A DNA stretch of 64,000 nt from Microtetraspora niveoalba (GTDB lineage: Bacteria > Actinomycetota > Actinomycetes > Streptosporangiales > Streptosporangiaceae). Shown piece by piece: positions 50,376-60,146 of the stretch. Each line of letters begins with the position of its first letter. Position 1 is the first letter of the stretch. The position numbers were made by a program, and so were the translations under genes. Where the stretch lies: contig NZ_BBYM01000014.1 in NCBI RefSeq assembly GCF_001570405.1, forward strand, positions 85,316 through 149,315. The letters are read 5' to 3'. Under the pieces are notes generated by a model. The model ran no database searches. It saw nothing but the letters and a program-made list of their open reading frames with translations, and had not been told where the DNA came from.

Positions 50376-51554
50376 CTACTTGATGATCAGGGAGGAGAGG
50401 TAGCCGGACAGGTTCCTGGCGACCTCCTCCACCGAGTCGCCGCCGAACTTCTCCAGGGCCGTGTCGGCGAGCACCAGGGCGACCATCGCCTCGGCCACGA
50501 TGGCGGCCGCGGGCACCGCGCACACGTCCGACCGCTCGTGGTGCGCCTTGGCGGCCTCACCGGTCAGCACGTCGACCGTGGCGAGCGCCCGCGGCACGGT
50601 GGAGATCGGCTTCATCGCGGCGCTGACCCGCAACGGCTCGCCGTTGGTCATGCCGCCCTCGATGCCGCCGGCGCGGTTGGTGACCCTGCGCACGCCGTCC
50701 GGCGTGTTGACGATCTCGTCGTGAGCGCGGGACCCGGGACGGCGGGCCGTCTCGAACCCGTCTCCGACGGCGACGCCCTTGATCGCCTGGATGCCCATGA
50801 GCGCGCCCGCGAGGCGGGCGTCCACGCGCCGGTCCCACTGCCCGTAGCCGCCGATGCCCGGCGGAAGCCCGTACGCGACGACCTCGACGACGCCGCCCAG
50901 CGTGTCGCCGTCCTTGTGGGCCTTGTCGATCTCGGCGACCATGGCGGCGCTCGCGGCCGGGTCGAAGCAGCGCACCGGATCCTCGTCGACGGCGGCGAGG
51001 TCCTTGGGCTCGGGGATCACACCCTCGGGGGCGGCCGCGCCGCCGATGGAGACCACGTGGCTGACGATCTCGACGCCGAGCGCCTGCTTGAGGAAGTTGC
51101 GGGCGACCTGGCCGAGAGCGACCCGGGCCGCGGTCTCCCGCGCGCTCGCCCGGTCGAGCACGGGACGGGCGTCGTCGAAGCCGTACTTCTGCATCCCGGC
51201 GAGGTCGGCGTGGCCCGGCCGGGGTCGCGACCTGGGCGCGTTGCGCGCCTGGCCCTCGAGCACCGCCGGGTCCACCGGGTCGGCGGCCATCACGGTCTCC
51301 CACTTGGGCCACTCCGTGTTGCCGATCCTCACGGCGACGGGCGAGCCGAGCGTGCGGCCGTGCCGGACGCCGCCGACCACGGTCACGACGTCCTGCTCGA
51401 ACTTCATCCGCGCCCCACGGCCGTAACCGAGGCGGCGACGGCGCAGCGCATCGTCCAGGTCGGCCGTGGTCACCTCCACCCCGGCGGGCAGTCCTTCGAG
51501 GATCGCGACGAGTTCGGGGCCATGGGACTCCCCGGCGGTCAACCAGCGCAGCAT
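50376..51554 (-). CDS. aroC: Chorismate synthase
   Basis: The 392-residue product has the FMN/substrate blocks [52 protein letters not shown] and [19 protein letters not shown], typical of the bifunctional-size enzyme of actinomycetes. It makes chorismate, the last common step. First of the aro run. The 66-base repeat and prepilin peptidase lie upstream. Confidence 0.96.
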   Translation of the reverse strand: MLRWLTAGESHGPELVAILEGLPAGVEVTTADLDDALRRRRLGYGRGARMKFEQDVVTVVGGVRHGRTLGSPVAVRIGNTEWPKWETVMAADPVDPAVLEGQARNAPRSRPRPGHADLAGMQKYGFDDARPVLDRASARETAARVALGQVARNFLKQALGVEIVSHVVSIGGAAAPEGVIPEPKDLAAVDEDPVRCFDPAASAAMVAEIDKAHKDGDTLGGVVEVVAYGLPPGIGGYGQWDRRVDARLAGALMGIQAIKGVAVGDGFETARRPGSRAHDEIVNTPDGVRRVTNRAGGIEGGMTNGEPLRVSAAMKPISTVPRALATVDVLTGEAAKAHHERSDVCAVPAAAIVAEAMVALVLADTALEKFGGDSVEEVARNLSGYLSSLIIK

Positions 51555-51646
51555 GATGACAAGTCTTCCATGTGTCCCACACTGCGACGTCCCTCCCGCT
51601 CACCAGGCGAGACGGCGATCTCGTCCGAACCCTCTGTTCAGGGGAG

Positions 51647-51778
51647 CCGAGCCACCCGCTGAGGGCATTCCGAGCTCCTGTCCAAGGGGTCCGGCCCCCG
51701 GGTTCAGGGACACCGAGCCACCCGCCCAGGCGATTCCGAGCTCCTGTTCAACGGATCCGAGTCCCCGGGTTCAGGCGA
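51647..51778. repeat. Direct duplication of a 66-base unit
   Basis: CCGAGCCACCCGC at 51647 and 51713 begin two copies 66 bases apart, with ATTCCGAGCTCCTGT and CCGGGTTCAGG conserved in both; about 80 percent of positions agree. A partial copy, TTCAGGGGAG, precedes the first. The second copy runs over the stop codon of the prepilin peptidase (51771). Confidence 0.85.
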
Positions 51779-52565
51779 CGGGCAGCACCACCGCGAGCAG
51801 CGCGGCGCCGAGCATGAACGGGCCGAACGGGAACTCGCTCGTCCGGGTCGCCCTCCCCGTGACCAGCAGCCCGACGGCGTACAGGGCGCCGAGGACGTGT
51901 GCCCCGACGGCCGCGAGGATCACGGCGTCCACCCCGACGGCTCCGGTCACCATGCCGACCGGCACGGCCAGCTTCACGTCGCCCAGCCCCAGCGCCGCCG
52001 GGCGCACGAACCACAGCAGCGCGTACGCCGCCGCGAGGGCGAGCCCGCAGAGCAGCGCCGCGCCGAGGCGGCCGGTGGGCGCGAGCAGGACGGCCAGCAC
52101 CGGAACGGACGGCAGGGTGATCGCGTCCGGTAGCCTCCGGGTCCGCCAGTCGATCACGCTGAGCGTCACCCCGGCGGCCGCCGCGTACAGCAGGGCCGCC
52201 GTCATCGCCACCAGGAAGACAGTCGTGCCGGCGCCCGTTCCCGCGCCCGCTCCGGCGGCCGGCGCCGTTCCGGGCTCCAGCACCGCTTCCAGCCCCGAGT
52301 CCGGCCACCGGTCCGGGGTCAGGCCGGCGGCCCGCCAGGTCACCAGCCCGAAGACGACCGCCGTCACGCCCTCGACGACGTACGGCCGACGCGGAAGGGG
52401 CGGGATCCGCGCCGCCCGGGCGAAGGCGTCCCGCGCCTCGCGCACCGGGGCCTCGGGACGCTCGCCGAACCCGTCGGCGAAGGCACGCGCGTACGCTCCG
52501 ACGGCCGATCCGACCAACCCGGCCGCCCCGGCCAGGCAGGCGGCGGCGACAGCGGTGACGGGCAC
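51771..52565 (-). CDS. A24 prepilin peptidase (methylase domain absent)
   Basis: The 264-residue membrane protein has the two aspartates of the type IV prepilin peptidase: Asp139 in VIDWRTRRLPDAITLP and Asp196 in ALGLGDVKLAVP, separated by two helices. The zinc-binding methyltransferase domain of the long form is absent, replaced by a Gly/Ala-rich loop (about 95-115). It cleaves leaders of type IV pilin/Tad-like proteins; no pilin genes are in the window. Its last codons overlap a 66-base duplicated unit. Such a gene beside aroC is a known actinobacterial arrangement. Confidence 0.9.
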   Translation of the reverse strand: MPVTAVAAACLAGAAGLVGSAVGAYARAFADGFGERPEAPVREARDAFARAARIPPLPRRPYVVEGVTAVVFGLVTWRAAGLTPDRWPDSGLEAVLEPGTAPAAGAGAGTGAGTTVFLVAMTAALLYAAAAGVTLSVIDWRTRRLPDAITLPSVPVLAVLLAPTGRLGAALLCGLALAAAYALLWFVRPAALGLGDVKLAVPVGMVTGAVGVDAVILAAVGAHVLGALYAVGLLVTGRATRTSEFPFGPFMLGAALLAVVLPVA

Positions 52566-52583
52566 GCCGAGACCCTAACCCGC

Positions 52584-52651
52584 GTCGGCCGATCGCGCCG
52601 GACCACCGGAAGAACCCGTGTCGGCCGGATCGCGCCGGACCACCGGAAGAA
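52584..52651. repeat. Near-identical 31-base direct repeat
   Basis: GTCGGCCGATCGCGCCGGAC with ACCGGAAGAA following (52584-52614) recurs as GTCGGCCGGATCGCGCCGGA with CACCGGAAGAA (52620-52651), 36 bases apart with a single inserted base. It lies upstream of the prepilin peptidase start. The rest of the 220-base gap to 52786 shows no gene. Confidence 0.8.
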
Positions 52652-52785
52652 GTGACACTCACATGCCGAGGAAGGCACCCCTCGCCTACTGCATCGGCGC
52701 GTGCGTCGAGGTGGCATTCACCATCCTGGGCAAGGCGCACGAACCGACCAGCGGAGCGGCACCCGGCCGGACGGGCGAAGCGCGG

Positions 52786-53349
52786 TCAGGTCCGCTTGCG
52801 CCGGAACCAGCGGCGCCGGGGCGCGGCTTCGCCGATCTTGGTGATCGTGATCCCGGGCACCGCGTCGGCGAGGCCGTCCAGGGCGGAGGGGTCGCGCTTG
52901 ACGTCCTCGATCGCGGCGAGGGTCTGCAGCATCCCGCCTTCGATCACGAACGGGATCGGCCCTGCGACATCGATCACCACGGCCGCCGCGTTCTCCTGGC
53001 GCGCGGCCTGGCACACCTGCGGGCCGGTCGCCTGGATGGGCCGCGCGTCCGGGCGCCACGTCTTCAGCGCCTCGGTGCCCGTGAAGGCGAGAACGGCCTC
53101 ACGCCCGTCCTTGCCGACGAGCTTGGGCAGCGCCATCTCGCTTTCCTTCTCCTGCTTCAGCCCGTGGTCGCCGATCTCGGACTCGGTGAGCAACGCCACG
53201 ACGGGCACGAGCAGCCGGGCCCGGCTGATCGCGGGCAACACGTCGGCGGCGGAAGCCGTACCGGCCTGGAACGCGGAGAGGGCGGAGGCGACGGCGGCGT
53301 CGGCGCTGCCGTCGTCATCGGGCGCGAGCGGCTGCGGAATGGTCAGCAC
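52786..53349 (-). CDS. SseB-family protein
   Basis: The GTG at 53349 gives 187 residues starting MLTIPQPLAPDDDGSADAAV, with an SseB-type fold: RLLVPVVALLTESEIG, KESEMALPKLVGKDGREAVL with AFTGTEALKTW, and NAAAVVIDVAGPIPFVIEGG. Actinobacterial SseB-like proteins are cytoplasmic, with no known enzyme role. The GGAGG is about 18 bases upstream, far for a ribosome-binding site, so the start is uncertain; longer frames add non-protein-like residues. A strong terminator lies 49 bases upstream. Confidence 0.85.
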   Translation of the reverse strand: MLTIPQPLAPDDDGSADAAVASALSAFQAGTASAADVLPAISRARLLVPVVALLTESEIGDHGLKQEKESEMALPKLVGKDGREAVLAFTGTEALKTWRPDARPIQATGPQVCQAARQENAAAVVIDVAGPIPFVIEGGMLQTLAAIEDVKRDPSALDGLADAVPGITITKIGEAAPRRRWFRRKRT

Positions 53350-53397
53350 GAATGGCGAGCCTACCCGCCTCCGTGCCCCCTCCTCACACCGGTCGGA

Positions 53398-53437
53398 GGG
53401 GGCACGGACCGCACGTCGTCGGGCGGTCCGTGCCCCC
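53398..53437 (-). terminator. Perfect 15-base-pair hairpin terminator
   Basis: GGGGGCACGGACCGC (53398-53412) pairs with GCGGTCCGTGCCCCC (53423-53437). It separates the amidohydrolase gene (stop 53517) from the SseB gene (start 53349). Confidence 0.88.
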
Positions 53438-53516
53438 GGCACATGTCAGGCCGTCCTGGGCGGACACCGCACGGCAGGGCCGGAACGGACGCGTGAGGAC
53501 AGGGCCGGGTGTCGGC

Positions 53517-54623
53517 TCAGGAGAGGTCGGCGATCGCGATGACGGGACCGCCACCGGAAGGCCCCTGGTGCACGGCGGCGACCGACACGAAGATCGCCGG
53601 GTCTCCGGTCACCGACGCCGCGACACCGCCGACGGTGGCCTTGATCTGGCGGTGCCAGTGCACGTCGGAGTCGTCCAGCATGATGTTGCGGCGTCCGCGC
53701 ACCCGCCCGGAGGGGTCGGCCTCGCACTTCATGAAGACGTTGACCAGCCGTCCGCCGAGGTCGCTCGGGTGCGGCCGGTCCGGCAGCTCGATGCCCGCGT
53801 CGCGGATCGCCTCCCAGATGCCGTCGGCGTCCAGCGCGTCCTTCATCACGGAGTGCCCGGCACGATAGCGGCCGCCGATGCCGCGCACGTTCCCGATGAC
53901 GACGATCTGGGCCTGGTCGAGCTCGACACCCGACGAGCACGAGGCCACGGACGAGTAGAGCGACAGGTCCTTGTGGATCTGCTCGGCCGTCGGCATCTCG
54001 ATCTCCCCGAGTGCGACGGCGATGCCGAGCGCGGTCGTGGAGTTCGAGATGTCCATCGACTTGAGCGTGTCCTCGGTGACGACCGTGTGGCCGCGCTCCT
54101 TGGCGTCCGTGATGGTCGCGAGCGTCAGCAGCGGCGTCTTGGTCTGCACGTAGTGCACGTCCGCCGGGTCGTCGATGCCCGCGATCTTCATCGCCTCGCG
54201 GACTCCCCTGGCGACCTTCTCCACCATGGCCGGGCGGCCGATGTCCTCGGGCAGGATCACCTCGCTCATCGCGACACCCACGCTGAGCCGCGGCTCGTCG
54301 GTCCGCACCGCGGTCGCGGGGTCGACGGTCGCGAAGATCGTGGCGTGCGGGCTGAGCACGCCGTCGGTGCCGCCGGACCAGACGAGGGGCACCTGCTTGA
54401 CCTCATCCTCCGTCCTCGTCCCCTTGCTGACCAGGACCTCGCGGAAGGCGCGGTCGGCCAGGATGCGGGTGTAGTCGTTCACACCGCCGTTGCCCTCGGT
54501 CTTGCCGATCACGGCGAGCACGCGGTCGGCCTCGATCACTCCGTCGTCGATCAGTTTCGCGAGCCCGGAGGCGTCGGTCACGCTCTCGATGGTGACCTTG
54601 CGTACCTCGATCGGATCCGGCAT
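53517..54623 (-). CDS. Ring-opening amidohydrolase (cyanuric acid amidohydrolase/barbiturase family)
   Basis: With the ATG at 54623 the 368-residue product matches the length of AtzD/TrzD/barbiturase enzymes, which have three repeats each with a Lys-Ser dyad: [15 protein letters not shown] with [31 protein letters not shown], and [14 protein letters not shown] with [14 protein letters not shown]. They open the ring of cyanuric or barbituric acid. Which ring is used cannot be read. A carbamate kinase lies upstream on the same strand (269-base gap), suggesting nitrogen scavenging, but no biuret or allophanate hydrolase is here. A terminator follows. Confidence 0.9.
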   Translation of the reverse strand: MPDPIEVRKVTIESVTDASGLAKLIDDGVIEADRVLAVIGKTEGNGGVNDYTRILADRAFREVLVSKGTRTEDEVKQVPLVWSGGTDGVLSPHATIFATVDPATAVRTDEPRLSVGVAMSEVILPEDIGRPAMVEKVARGVREAMKIAGIDDPADVHYVQTKTPLLTLATITDAKERGHTVVTEDTLKSMDISNSTTALGIAVALGEIEMPTAEQIHKDLSLYSSVASCSSGVELDQAQIVVIGNVRGIGGRYRAGHSVMKDALDADGIWEAIRDAGIELPDRPHPSDLGGRLVNVFMKCEADPSGRVRGRRNIMLDDSDVHWHRQIKATVGGVAASVTGDPAIFVSVAAVHQGPSGGGPVIAIADLS

Positions 54624-54892
54624 CTCCTGCACCTTTCGTTGTCTGGCTCGGGTGTCACGCTCTTTGTTGTACGTGCTTGCGGTCGGCTCTTCTCGCGGGT
54701 CGGTCCCGCCTGTGGACAAGCTCCGGCTTGTGGACGGACTCGGCCGGCGACTCCGACTCCCCCGGCTCCGGCTCCGGCTTCGCCTCTGCGGGCGACCGGC
54801 TCTGTGCCGTAGCGGGCGGCGTGTCGTGACCGGCGGCCGGCGCGTCGGGCGGGCCTGCGCCGTGCCCGGCCCGCCATGGCGGCGTGAGCGGC

Positions 54893-55903
54893 TCACTTCT
54901 CGAGGATCGTTCCGATCACCCCCGCCGAGGCGGTCGGGCCCGTCGCCCCGGTCATCCCCCTCCCACCGGTCGGACCGGTCGCCCCGGCCCCGCCCGTCGC
55001 CTCACGGAGCGCCGTACCGATGTGTTCAAGCGAGGTGATCACGGCTCGGCGCCCGCCGTCCGCGACGAAGCGCAGCGCGGCCTCCACTTTGGGTCCCATG
55101 CTGCCGCTCGCGAAGTGCCCGGCGGCCTGAAGCAGCCGCAACTCGCCGAGACCGACTCTGCCGATGGGGCGCGCGGCGGGCGTGCCGAACCCGGCGACCG
55201 CCCCCGGAACGTCCGTCGCGATGACCAGCACGGTCGCCCGTACGGCTTTCGCCAGCGCCGCGGCGGCGAGGTCCTTGTCGATGACGGCCTCGACGCCCTC
55301 CAGCGTCCCGTCGGCGGTGCGGACGACCGGCACACCGCCTCCTCCGGCCGCGACGACGGTGTGGCCCGCCTCCATCAGCGTGATGGCCGGATCGGCGTCG
55401 AGGATCTCGATCGGCTCGGGCGAGGCGACGACCCTGCGCCAGCCGCGTTCGAAGCGTTTCCAGGTCTGCCCGAGCTTCTCGAGGCGGCGGGCGTCCTCCT
55501 CCGGGAAGTACTGCCCGATCGGCTTGACCGGATCGGCGAAGGCCCGGTCCGCGCGGTCGACCAGGGTCCGGGTGACCACGGTGGCCACCCGGGCGGGCCG
55601 GGGCGCGAGCGCGCGTTCCAGCGCGTTCATCATCAGAACGCCGATCGTGCCCTGCGTCTGGGCCACGCACCAGTCGAGCGGCACCGGCGGCACGACGTGC
55701 GCGGCGAGCTGGTTCTTCAGCAGGATGTTGCCGACCTGCGGCCCGTTCCCGTGGGTCAGCATCACGTCGTGTCCGGCCAGGATCAGCGCGGCGACGTGCG
55801 TCATGGCCTGTTCGACCGCCTGCCGCTGGTCCTCGGGAGACGCGCTCCCCTCGGGAGACGTCATGGCGTTTCCGCCCAGTGCGATCAGTACGCGTTCGCC
55901 CAC
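54893..55903 (-). CDS. arcC: Carbamate kinase with a collagen-like insert near the C-terminus
   Basis: The 336-residue product opens [13 protein letters not shown] and has [63 protein letters not shown] and [13 protein letters not shown], all carbamate-kinase blocks. It makes ATP from carbamoyl phosphate or the reverse. Unusually, [20 protein letters not shown] near residues 300-320 is inserted before the C-terminal GVIGTILEK, a Gly-x-y collagen-like run not found in the core enzyme. It is upstream of the ring-opening amidohydrolase. Confidence 0.93.
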   Translation of the reverse strand: MGERVLIALGGNAMTSPEGSASPEDQRQAVEQAMTHVAALILAGHDVMLTHGNGPQVGNILLKNQLAAHVVPPVPLDWCVAQTQGTIGVLMMNALERALAPRPARVATVVTRTLVDRADRAFADPVKPIGQYFPEEDARRLEKLGQTWKRFERGWRRVVASPEPIEILDADPAITLMEAGHTVVAAGGGGVPVVRTADGTLEGVEAVIDKDLAAAALAKAVRATVLVIATDVPGAVAGFGTPAARPIGRVGLGELRLLQAAGHFASGSMGPKVEAALRFVADGGRRAVITSLEHIGTALREATGGAGATGPTGGRGMTGATGPTASAGVIGTILEK

Positions 55904-56334
55904 ATCGCGAAACTATCCAGCCGGCGACCGGGCTTCATTGGCGAGTTTCGCCCACCGCTGCCTCATCCTTCGGCAAGCCTTGCGCAGTCGGGCGAGCGTA
56001 CGGCGCCGCCGTCGACCGCGGCGGCGGAAAGACGGTCCGGGGCCACCGTGTCCGGGCCGGGAAACCGGGCCGCCGCGGTCGGGTCGCCGAGATCGGGTCG
56101 CCCCACACGAGGCGGCGGGATGTCCTTCCGGCCGGGGAACGGGCCGCCAGAGGTCCGGCTGAGCCACGACGGCCCGCTCTCTCGGTCCACTCCGTCGATT
56201 CACGACATATCCGGCTAAATGCGGCGAAAGCCATCTCAGCCATAACTCCGGTATTAGGGAAACCGGGATTAGCCCTCATCAAAATGCGCTGATTACTCTC
56301 CTTCGACACATCGTGCCCCATAAGGAGACACACA
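55904..56334. other. 431-base divergent gap between carbamate kinase and S37 peptidase
   Basis: No gene is supported. The segment 56215-56320 is AT-richer (CTCCGGTATTAGGGAAACC) and probably carries the peptidase promoter. AAGGAG at 56322-56327 lies before the GTG at 56335. Confidence 0.4.
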
Positions 56335-57759
56335 GTGCGAACCCGAGTGCTCCCCGCCCTCATGTTGTCGGTGCTCGCGGCCGGATCGATCACCATGAGC
56401 GGCATCGCGCCCGCCGCGGCGGAGCCGGATCCCACGGCCTCCACGGCGGCGGCCGAGGACGAGCTCCTCACCAGGCTCAAGGCCATCCCCGGGCTGACCG
56501 TGGTCTCGGAGACCCGGCCGACCGGCTATCGGTTCTTCGTCCTGAGCTTCACCCAGCCGGTCGACCATCGCGACCCGGGCAAGGGAACCTTCCAGCAGCG
56601 GTTCACCCTGCTGCACCGCTCGGCCGACGCGCCGGTCGTGCTCGCCACGGGCGGGTACGGCCTCCCGGTCAACCCCGGCGCCTCTCAGACCGAGCCGACC
56701 CGGCTCCTGAGCGGCAACCAGGTCTCCGTGGAGCACCGGTTCTTCCGCACCTCCCGCCCGGATCCCGCGGACTGGAGCAAGCTCGACATCTGGCAGGAGG
56801 CCACCGACGAGCACCGGATCGTCGAGGCGCTGAAGACGATCTACTCCGGGAAGTGGATCCAGACCGGCGCGAGCAAGGGCGGCATGACCTCGGTCTACCA
56901 CCGGCGCTTCTACCCCGACGACCTCGCGGGCGTGGTGGCCTATGTCGCGCCCAACGACAGGGTCAACCCCTCCGACAAGGCCTACGACGACTTCTTCGCG
57001 AACGTGGCCGACGCGGCCTGCCGTACCGCCCTGGACGACGTGCAGAGGGAGGCGCTGAAGCGGCGTGACCGGCTGGTGCCGAAGCTGGAGGAGTCCGCCG
57101 CGCGGAACGGGCTCACCTTCGCCCGGTCGCTCGGCACCGCCGACCGGTCGTTCGAGATGACGGTGCTCGACACGGTGTGGGCGTTCTGGCAGTACTCCAG
57201 GGCGTCCGACTGCGCCAAGGTGCCGGCCACCACCGCCACCGACGACGAGATCTACAAGTGGATCGACGACATCGCCGGCTTCTCGTTCTACACGGACCAG
57301 GGCATCGAGTACTACGTGCCGTACTACTACCAGGCGGCCAACCAGCTCGGCTGGCCCTCGCTGAAGTTCAAGCACCTGAAGGGCGTGGCCCGTTACCCCG
57401 ACCTGTACCAGGCGTCGTCGGTGCTCCCCCCTGAGCTGCGCCCCGGGCACGACCCGAAGTGGATGCTCGACGTGGACCACTGGGTGCGCAAGGAGGCGAG
57501 CCGGATGATGTTCGTCTACGGCGAGAACGATCCGTGGAGCGCGGAGAAGTTCACGCCCAGCCGGAACGACTCCTACTCGTACGTCGCGCCCGGCGCCAAC
57601 CACGGCGCGAACATCGCCCAGTTGAGCCCGGCCGAGCGCGAGGCGGCGACCGCGACGCTCAGGCGCTGGGCGGGAGTGTCCGAGACGGCCGCCGTCGGCC
57701 CGCGCGCTCTGGCGTCCATCCCCGATGACGACATGCTCCCCACCCGCACGGAGCGCTAG
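56335..57759 (+). CDS. Secreted S37-family aminopeptidase
   Basis: AAGGAG precedes the GTG at 56335. The 474-residue product has a signal peptide (residues 1-29, MLSVLAAGSITMSGIAPAAA) and an alpha/beta-hydrolase fold of the PS-10/S37 tripeptidyl aminopeptidase family: FTQPVDHRDPGKGTFQQRF, TGGYGL, GASKGGMTSVYHRRFYPDD with the nucleophilic Ser180, and near the end YGENDPWSAEKF (Asp) and ANHGANIAQL (His). It trims tripeptides from extracellular proteins. A strong terminator follows. Confidence 0.92.
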   Translation: MRTRVLPALMLSVLAAGSITMSGIAPAAAEPDPTASTAAAEDELLTRLKAIPGLTVVSETRPTGYRFFVLSFTQPVDHRDPGKGTFQQRFTLLHRSADAPVVLATGGYGLPVNPGASQTEPTRLLSGNQVSVEHRFFRTSRPDPADWSKLDIWQEATDEHRIVEALKTIYSGKWIQTGASKGGMTSVYHRRFYPDDLAGVVAYVAPNDRVNPSDKAYDDFFANVADAACRTALDDVQREALKRRDRLVPKLEESAARNGLTFARSLGTADRSFEMTVLDTVWAFWQYSRASDCAKVPATTATDDEIYKWIDDIAGFSFYTDQGIEYYVPYYYQAANQLGWPSLKFKHLKGVARYPDLYQASSVLPPELRPGHDPKWMLDVDHWVRKEASRMMFVYGENDPWSAEKFTPSRNDSYSYVAPGANHGANIAQLSPAEREAATATLRRWAGVSETAAVGPRALASIPDDDMLPTRTER

Positions 57760-57822
57760 CTGCTCGGCCGCCGCGCTCTCCGGCGCATCGCGCGTCGGCG
57801 AGCCCCCAGTGCGGAAAGGCGA

Positions 57823-57857
57823 AGCGGCCGGGTGCTCTCACCGAGCTCCCGGCCGCT
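57823..57857. terminator. Bidirectional hairpin terminator
   Basis: AGCGGCCGGG (57823-57832) pairs with CCCGGCCGCT (57848-57857). It lies between the convergent peptidase and ahpD genes. Confidence 0.85.
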
Positions 57858-57889
57858 CCGTCCTCCGCCGCGTCAGCGGCTCGGCCGTC

Positions 57890-58426
57890 TCATCCCCCGA
57901 CGGAGACGGCCTCGGCCTCGATCGTGGTCGCGACCGCGTTGACCACGGCCGCGATCCTCACGGCCTCCTGGACCTGCTCACGTGACAGGCCGGCGTTGCG
58001 TACGACCTTCTCGTGCGACTCCAGGCAGGTGCCGCAGCCGCCGATGGCGCTGACGGCGAGGCTCCACAGCTCGAAGTCGAGCTTGTCGACGCCCGGGTTG
58101 CCGATGACCGTCATCCGCAGCTTCGCGGGCATCGTGGCGTACGTCTCGTCACCGATCAGGTGCGTCGTCCGGTAGTAGACGTTGTTCATCGCCATGATGC
58201 TCGCGGCGGCCTTCGCCGCCGTGTACGCCTCAGCGGACAGGTAGTCCGCCGCCTCGGCCGCGACCTCGGCGATCACCTTCGGCGACTTGGTCGCCACGGC
58301 GGTGGCGAGCAGCGTCCCCCAGAGCTGCTGCTCGCTCAGAGACGACGTGGTGACCAGCGAGCCGAGGTTGAGCTTGAGGTCCTTGGCGTACGCGGGCAGC
58401 GCTTCCTTGAGGTTGTCGATGGACAT
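57890..58426 (-). CDS. ahpD: Alkyl hydroperoxidase AhpD
   Basis: The 178-residue product of the carboxymuconolactone-decarboxylase fold has the active-site [14 protein letters not shown] (Cys131, Cys134, His138). It passes reducing power from lipoamide-type donors to AhpC and has weak peroxidase activity itself. The ATG overlaps the ahpC stop (ATGA), so the pair is coupled. Confidence 0.95.
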   Translation of the reverse strand: MSIDNLKEALPAYAKDLKLNLGSLVTTSSLSEQQLWGTLLATAVATKSPKVIAEVAAEAADYLSAEAYTAAKAAASIMAMNNVYYRTTHLIGDETYATMPAKLRMTVIGNPGVDKLDFELWSLAVSAIGGCGTCLESHEKVVRNAGLSREQVQEAVRIAAVVNAVATTIEAEAVSVGG

Positions 58427-58980
58427 CAGGCGCCGGCCAGCAGCTTCTTGGCGTCGAGGGTGTCCTCACCCTTGTTCCAGTTGCACGGGCACAGCTCGTC
58501 CGACTGGAGGGCGTCGAGGACCCGCAGGACCTCCTTGACGTTCCGGCCGACGGAACCGGCGGTGACCATCGTGAACTGGATCTCGTTGTTCGGGTCCACG
58601 ATGAAGGTGGCCCGCTGGGCGACGCCGTCCTCGCCGAGCACGCCGAGGGCGCTGGACAGCTCGCGCTTGATGTCCGACAGCATCGGGAAGGGGAGGTCGC
58701 GCAGGTCGGGGTGGTCCTTCCGCCACGCGTGGTGGACGAACTCCGAGTCGACCGACACACCGAGGACCTGGGCGTCGCGGTCGGCGAACTCGCCGTTCAG
58801 ACGGCCGAACTCGGCGATCTCGGTCGGACAGACGAAGGTGAAGTCCTTGGGCCAGAAGAAGACGACCCGCCACTTGCCTTCGTAGGACTTGTGGTGGATG
58901 GTCTCGAACGCGCTGTCGGCGTCCAGCGAGACGCAGGCGGTGAGCTCGTATTCGGGGAACTGGTCACCAACGGTGAGCAT
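58426..58980 (-). CDS. ahpC: Peroxiredoxin AhpC
   Basis: The ATG at 58980 with AGGAAGG upstream gives 184 residues: [19 protein letters not shown] carries the peroxidatic Cys51, and [16 protein letters not shown] the resolving Cys. It reduces hydrogen peroxide and organic hydroperoxides using AhpD. It is divergent from oxyR, the usual arrangement for an OxyR-activated operon. Confidence 0.96.
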   Translation of the reverse strand: MLTVGDQFPEYELTACVSLDADSAFETIHHKSYEGKWRVVFFWPKDFTFVCPTEIAEFGRLNGEFADRDAQVLGVSVDSEFVHHAWRKDHPDLRDLPFPMLSDIKRELSSALGVLGEDGVAQRATFIVDPNNEIQFTMVTAGSVGRNVKEVLRVLDALQSDELCPCNWNKGEDTLDAKKLLAGA

Positions 58981-59072
58981 GTCAGGCACCTTCCTGAGGA
59001 CGACGTTGTCGTGCCCAGACTGCCGCACGTACCATTGATTCGAGAAATCCGGCAATCGGACCAATCTGAGAG
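58981..59072. promoter_or_regulatory. ahpC-oxyR divergent promoter region
   Basis: This 92-base region holds both promoters. ATTG and CAAT half-sites around 59034-59065 (ATTGATTCGAGAAATCCGGC ending CCAATC) form a loose dyad of the T-N11-A type bound by LysR-family regulators. Exact OxyR sites cannot be fixed by eye. Confidence 0.5.
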
Positions 59073-60011
59073 GTGATTCTTATCAGTGAGGCGGTGCCCA
59101 CCATCGCTCAGCTGCGGGCCTTCCTCGCGGTGGCCAACCATCTGCACTTCCGGGAGGCGGCCGCGACCCTCAGGATGAGCCAGCCGGCGCTGTCGAGCGC
59201 GGTTTCCGCCCTGGAGGAGACCCTGGAGACCCGCCTGCTGGAGCGTACGACCCGTAGAGTCCTGCTGACACCGGCGGGCGAGCGGGTGAGCGTGCACGCC
59301 GCGCGGATCCTCGCCGGTCTCGACGAGCTGGTCAGCGACGTCGCCGAGACGCGGGAGCCGTACAGCGGCCCCGTCCATCTGGGGGTCATCCCGACCGTCG
59401 CACCCTACCTGCTGCCGCTGCTGCTCCCCATGTTCGCCAAGGACTTCCCGCGCCTGAAGCCGACCGTGCACGAGGCCAAGACGGACACGATCCTGGAGGA
59501 GGTCCGCGAGGGCCGCCTCGACATGGTGCTGCTCGCCCTGCCGACCGAGACGAACGGCCTGGTCGAGGAACCGCTGTACGACGAGGACTTCCTGCTCGCC
59601 CTGCCGTACGACCATCCGCTCGCCGCCGACACCGGACCGCTGGGCCGTGATGTGCTCAAGGGGCTCGACATCGTGCTGCTCAACCAGGGCCACTGCCTGC
59701 GTGAGCAGGCCATCGACGTCTGCCGCGAGGTCGGCACGAAGGCCACGATGACGACCTATGCGACGGGCCTGCCGACGCTGGTCCAGCTCGTGGCGGGCGG
59801 CCTCGGCGTGACACTGCTCCCCGAGCTCGCCGTGCCGGTCGAGACCGGCAAACGGGTCCGCATCGCGCTGCGCCGGTTCGCCCGCCCTCCGGGCCGCCGC
59901 ATCGGCCTTGCCTATCGGGCCACGTCTCCGCGCGCCGGCGAGTACGCCCGGCTCTCCGACGCGGTGCGGTCCGCGATCCGGGCCAAGCGCCTCCCCGTCC
60001 GCCTCGTCTGA
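59073..60011 (+). CDS. oxyR: OxyR-type LysR regulator
   Basis: The 312-residue product (GTG at 59073; a GTG at 59094 is also possible) has the LysR DNA-binding domain TIAQLRAFLAVANHLHFREA with PALSSAVSALEETLETRLLE, and a sensor domain that carries the OxyR redox Cys: GHCLREQAIDVCREVG, the two cysteines about 9 residues apart. It senses peroxide by disulfide formation and activates the divergent ahpC-ahpD. Confidence 0.92.
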   Translation: MILISEAVPTIAQLRAFLAVANHLHFREAAATLRMSQPALSSAVSALEETLETRLLERTTRRVLLTPAGERVSVHAARILAGLDELVSDVAETREPYSGPVHLGVIPTVAPYLLPLLLPMFAKDFPRLKPTVHEAKTDTILEEVREGRLDMVLLALPTETNGLVEEPLYDEDFLLALPYDHPLAADTGPLGRDVLKGLDIVLLNQGHCLREQAIDVCREVGTKATMTTYATGLPTLVQLVAGGLGVTLLPELAVPVETGKRVRIALRRFARPPGRRIGLAYRATSPRAGEYARLSDAVRSAIRAKRLPVRLV

Positions 60012-60146
60012 CATCCGGACACCGAGGATCAAGCAGAGACGACCGACGCTATGACTGCGTCTGGCGGACAACGGACATGTCAGGTCATCGCCACCCGCCG
60101 AGAGCAGACGAAGGCAGACCGGTGGAGCGGTGGAGGTTGTCGACGG

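Noticed and set aside
52618-53496. 292-residue plus-strand frame opposite SseB
   Set aside because: It is antisense to the SseB gene and lacks protein-like features apart from a chance ATG.
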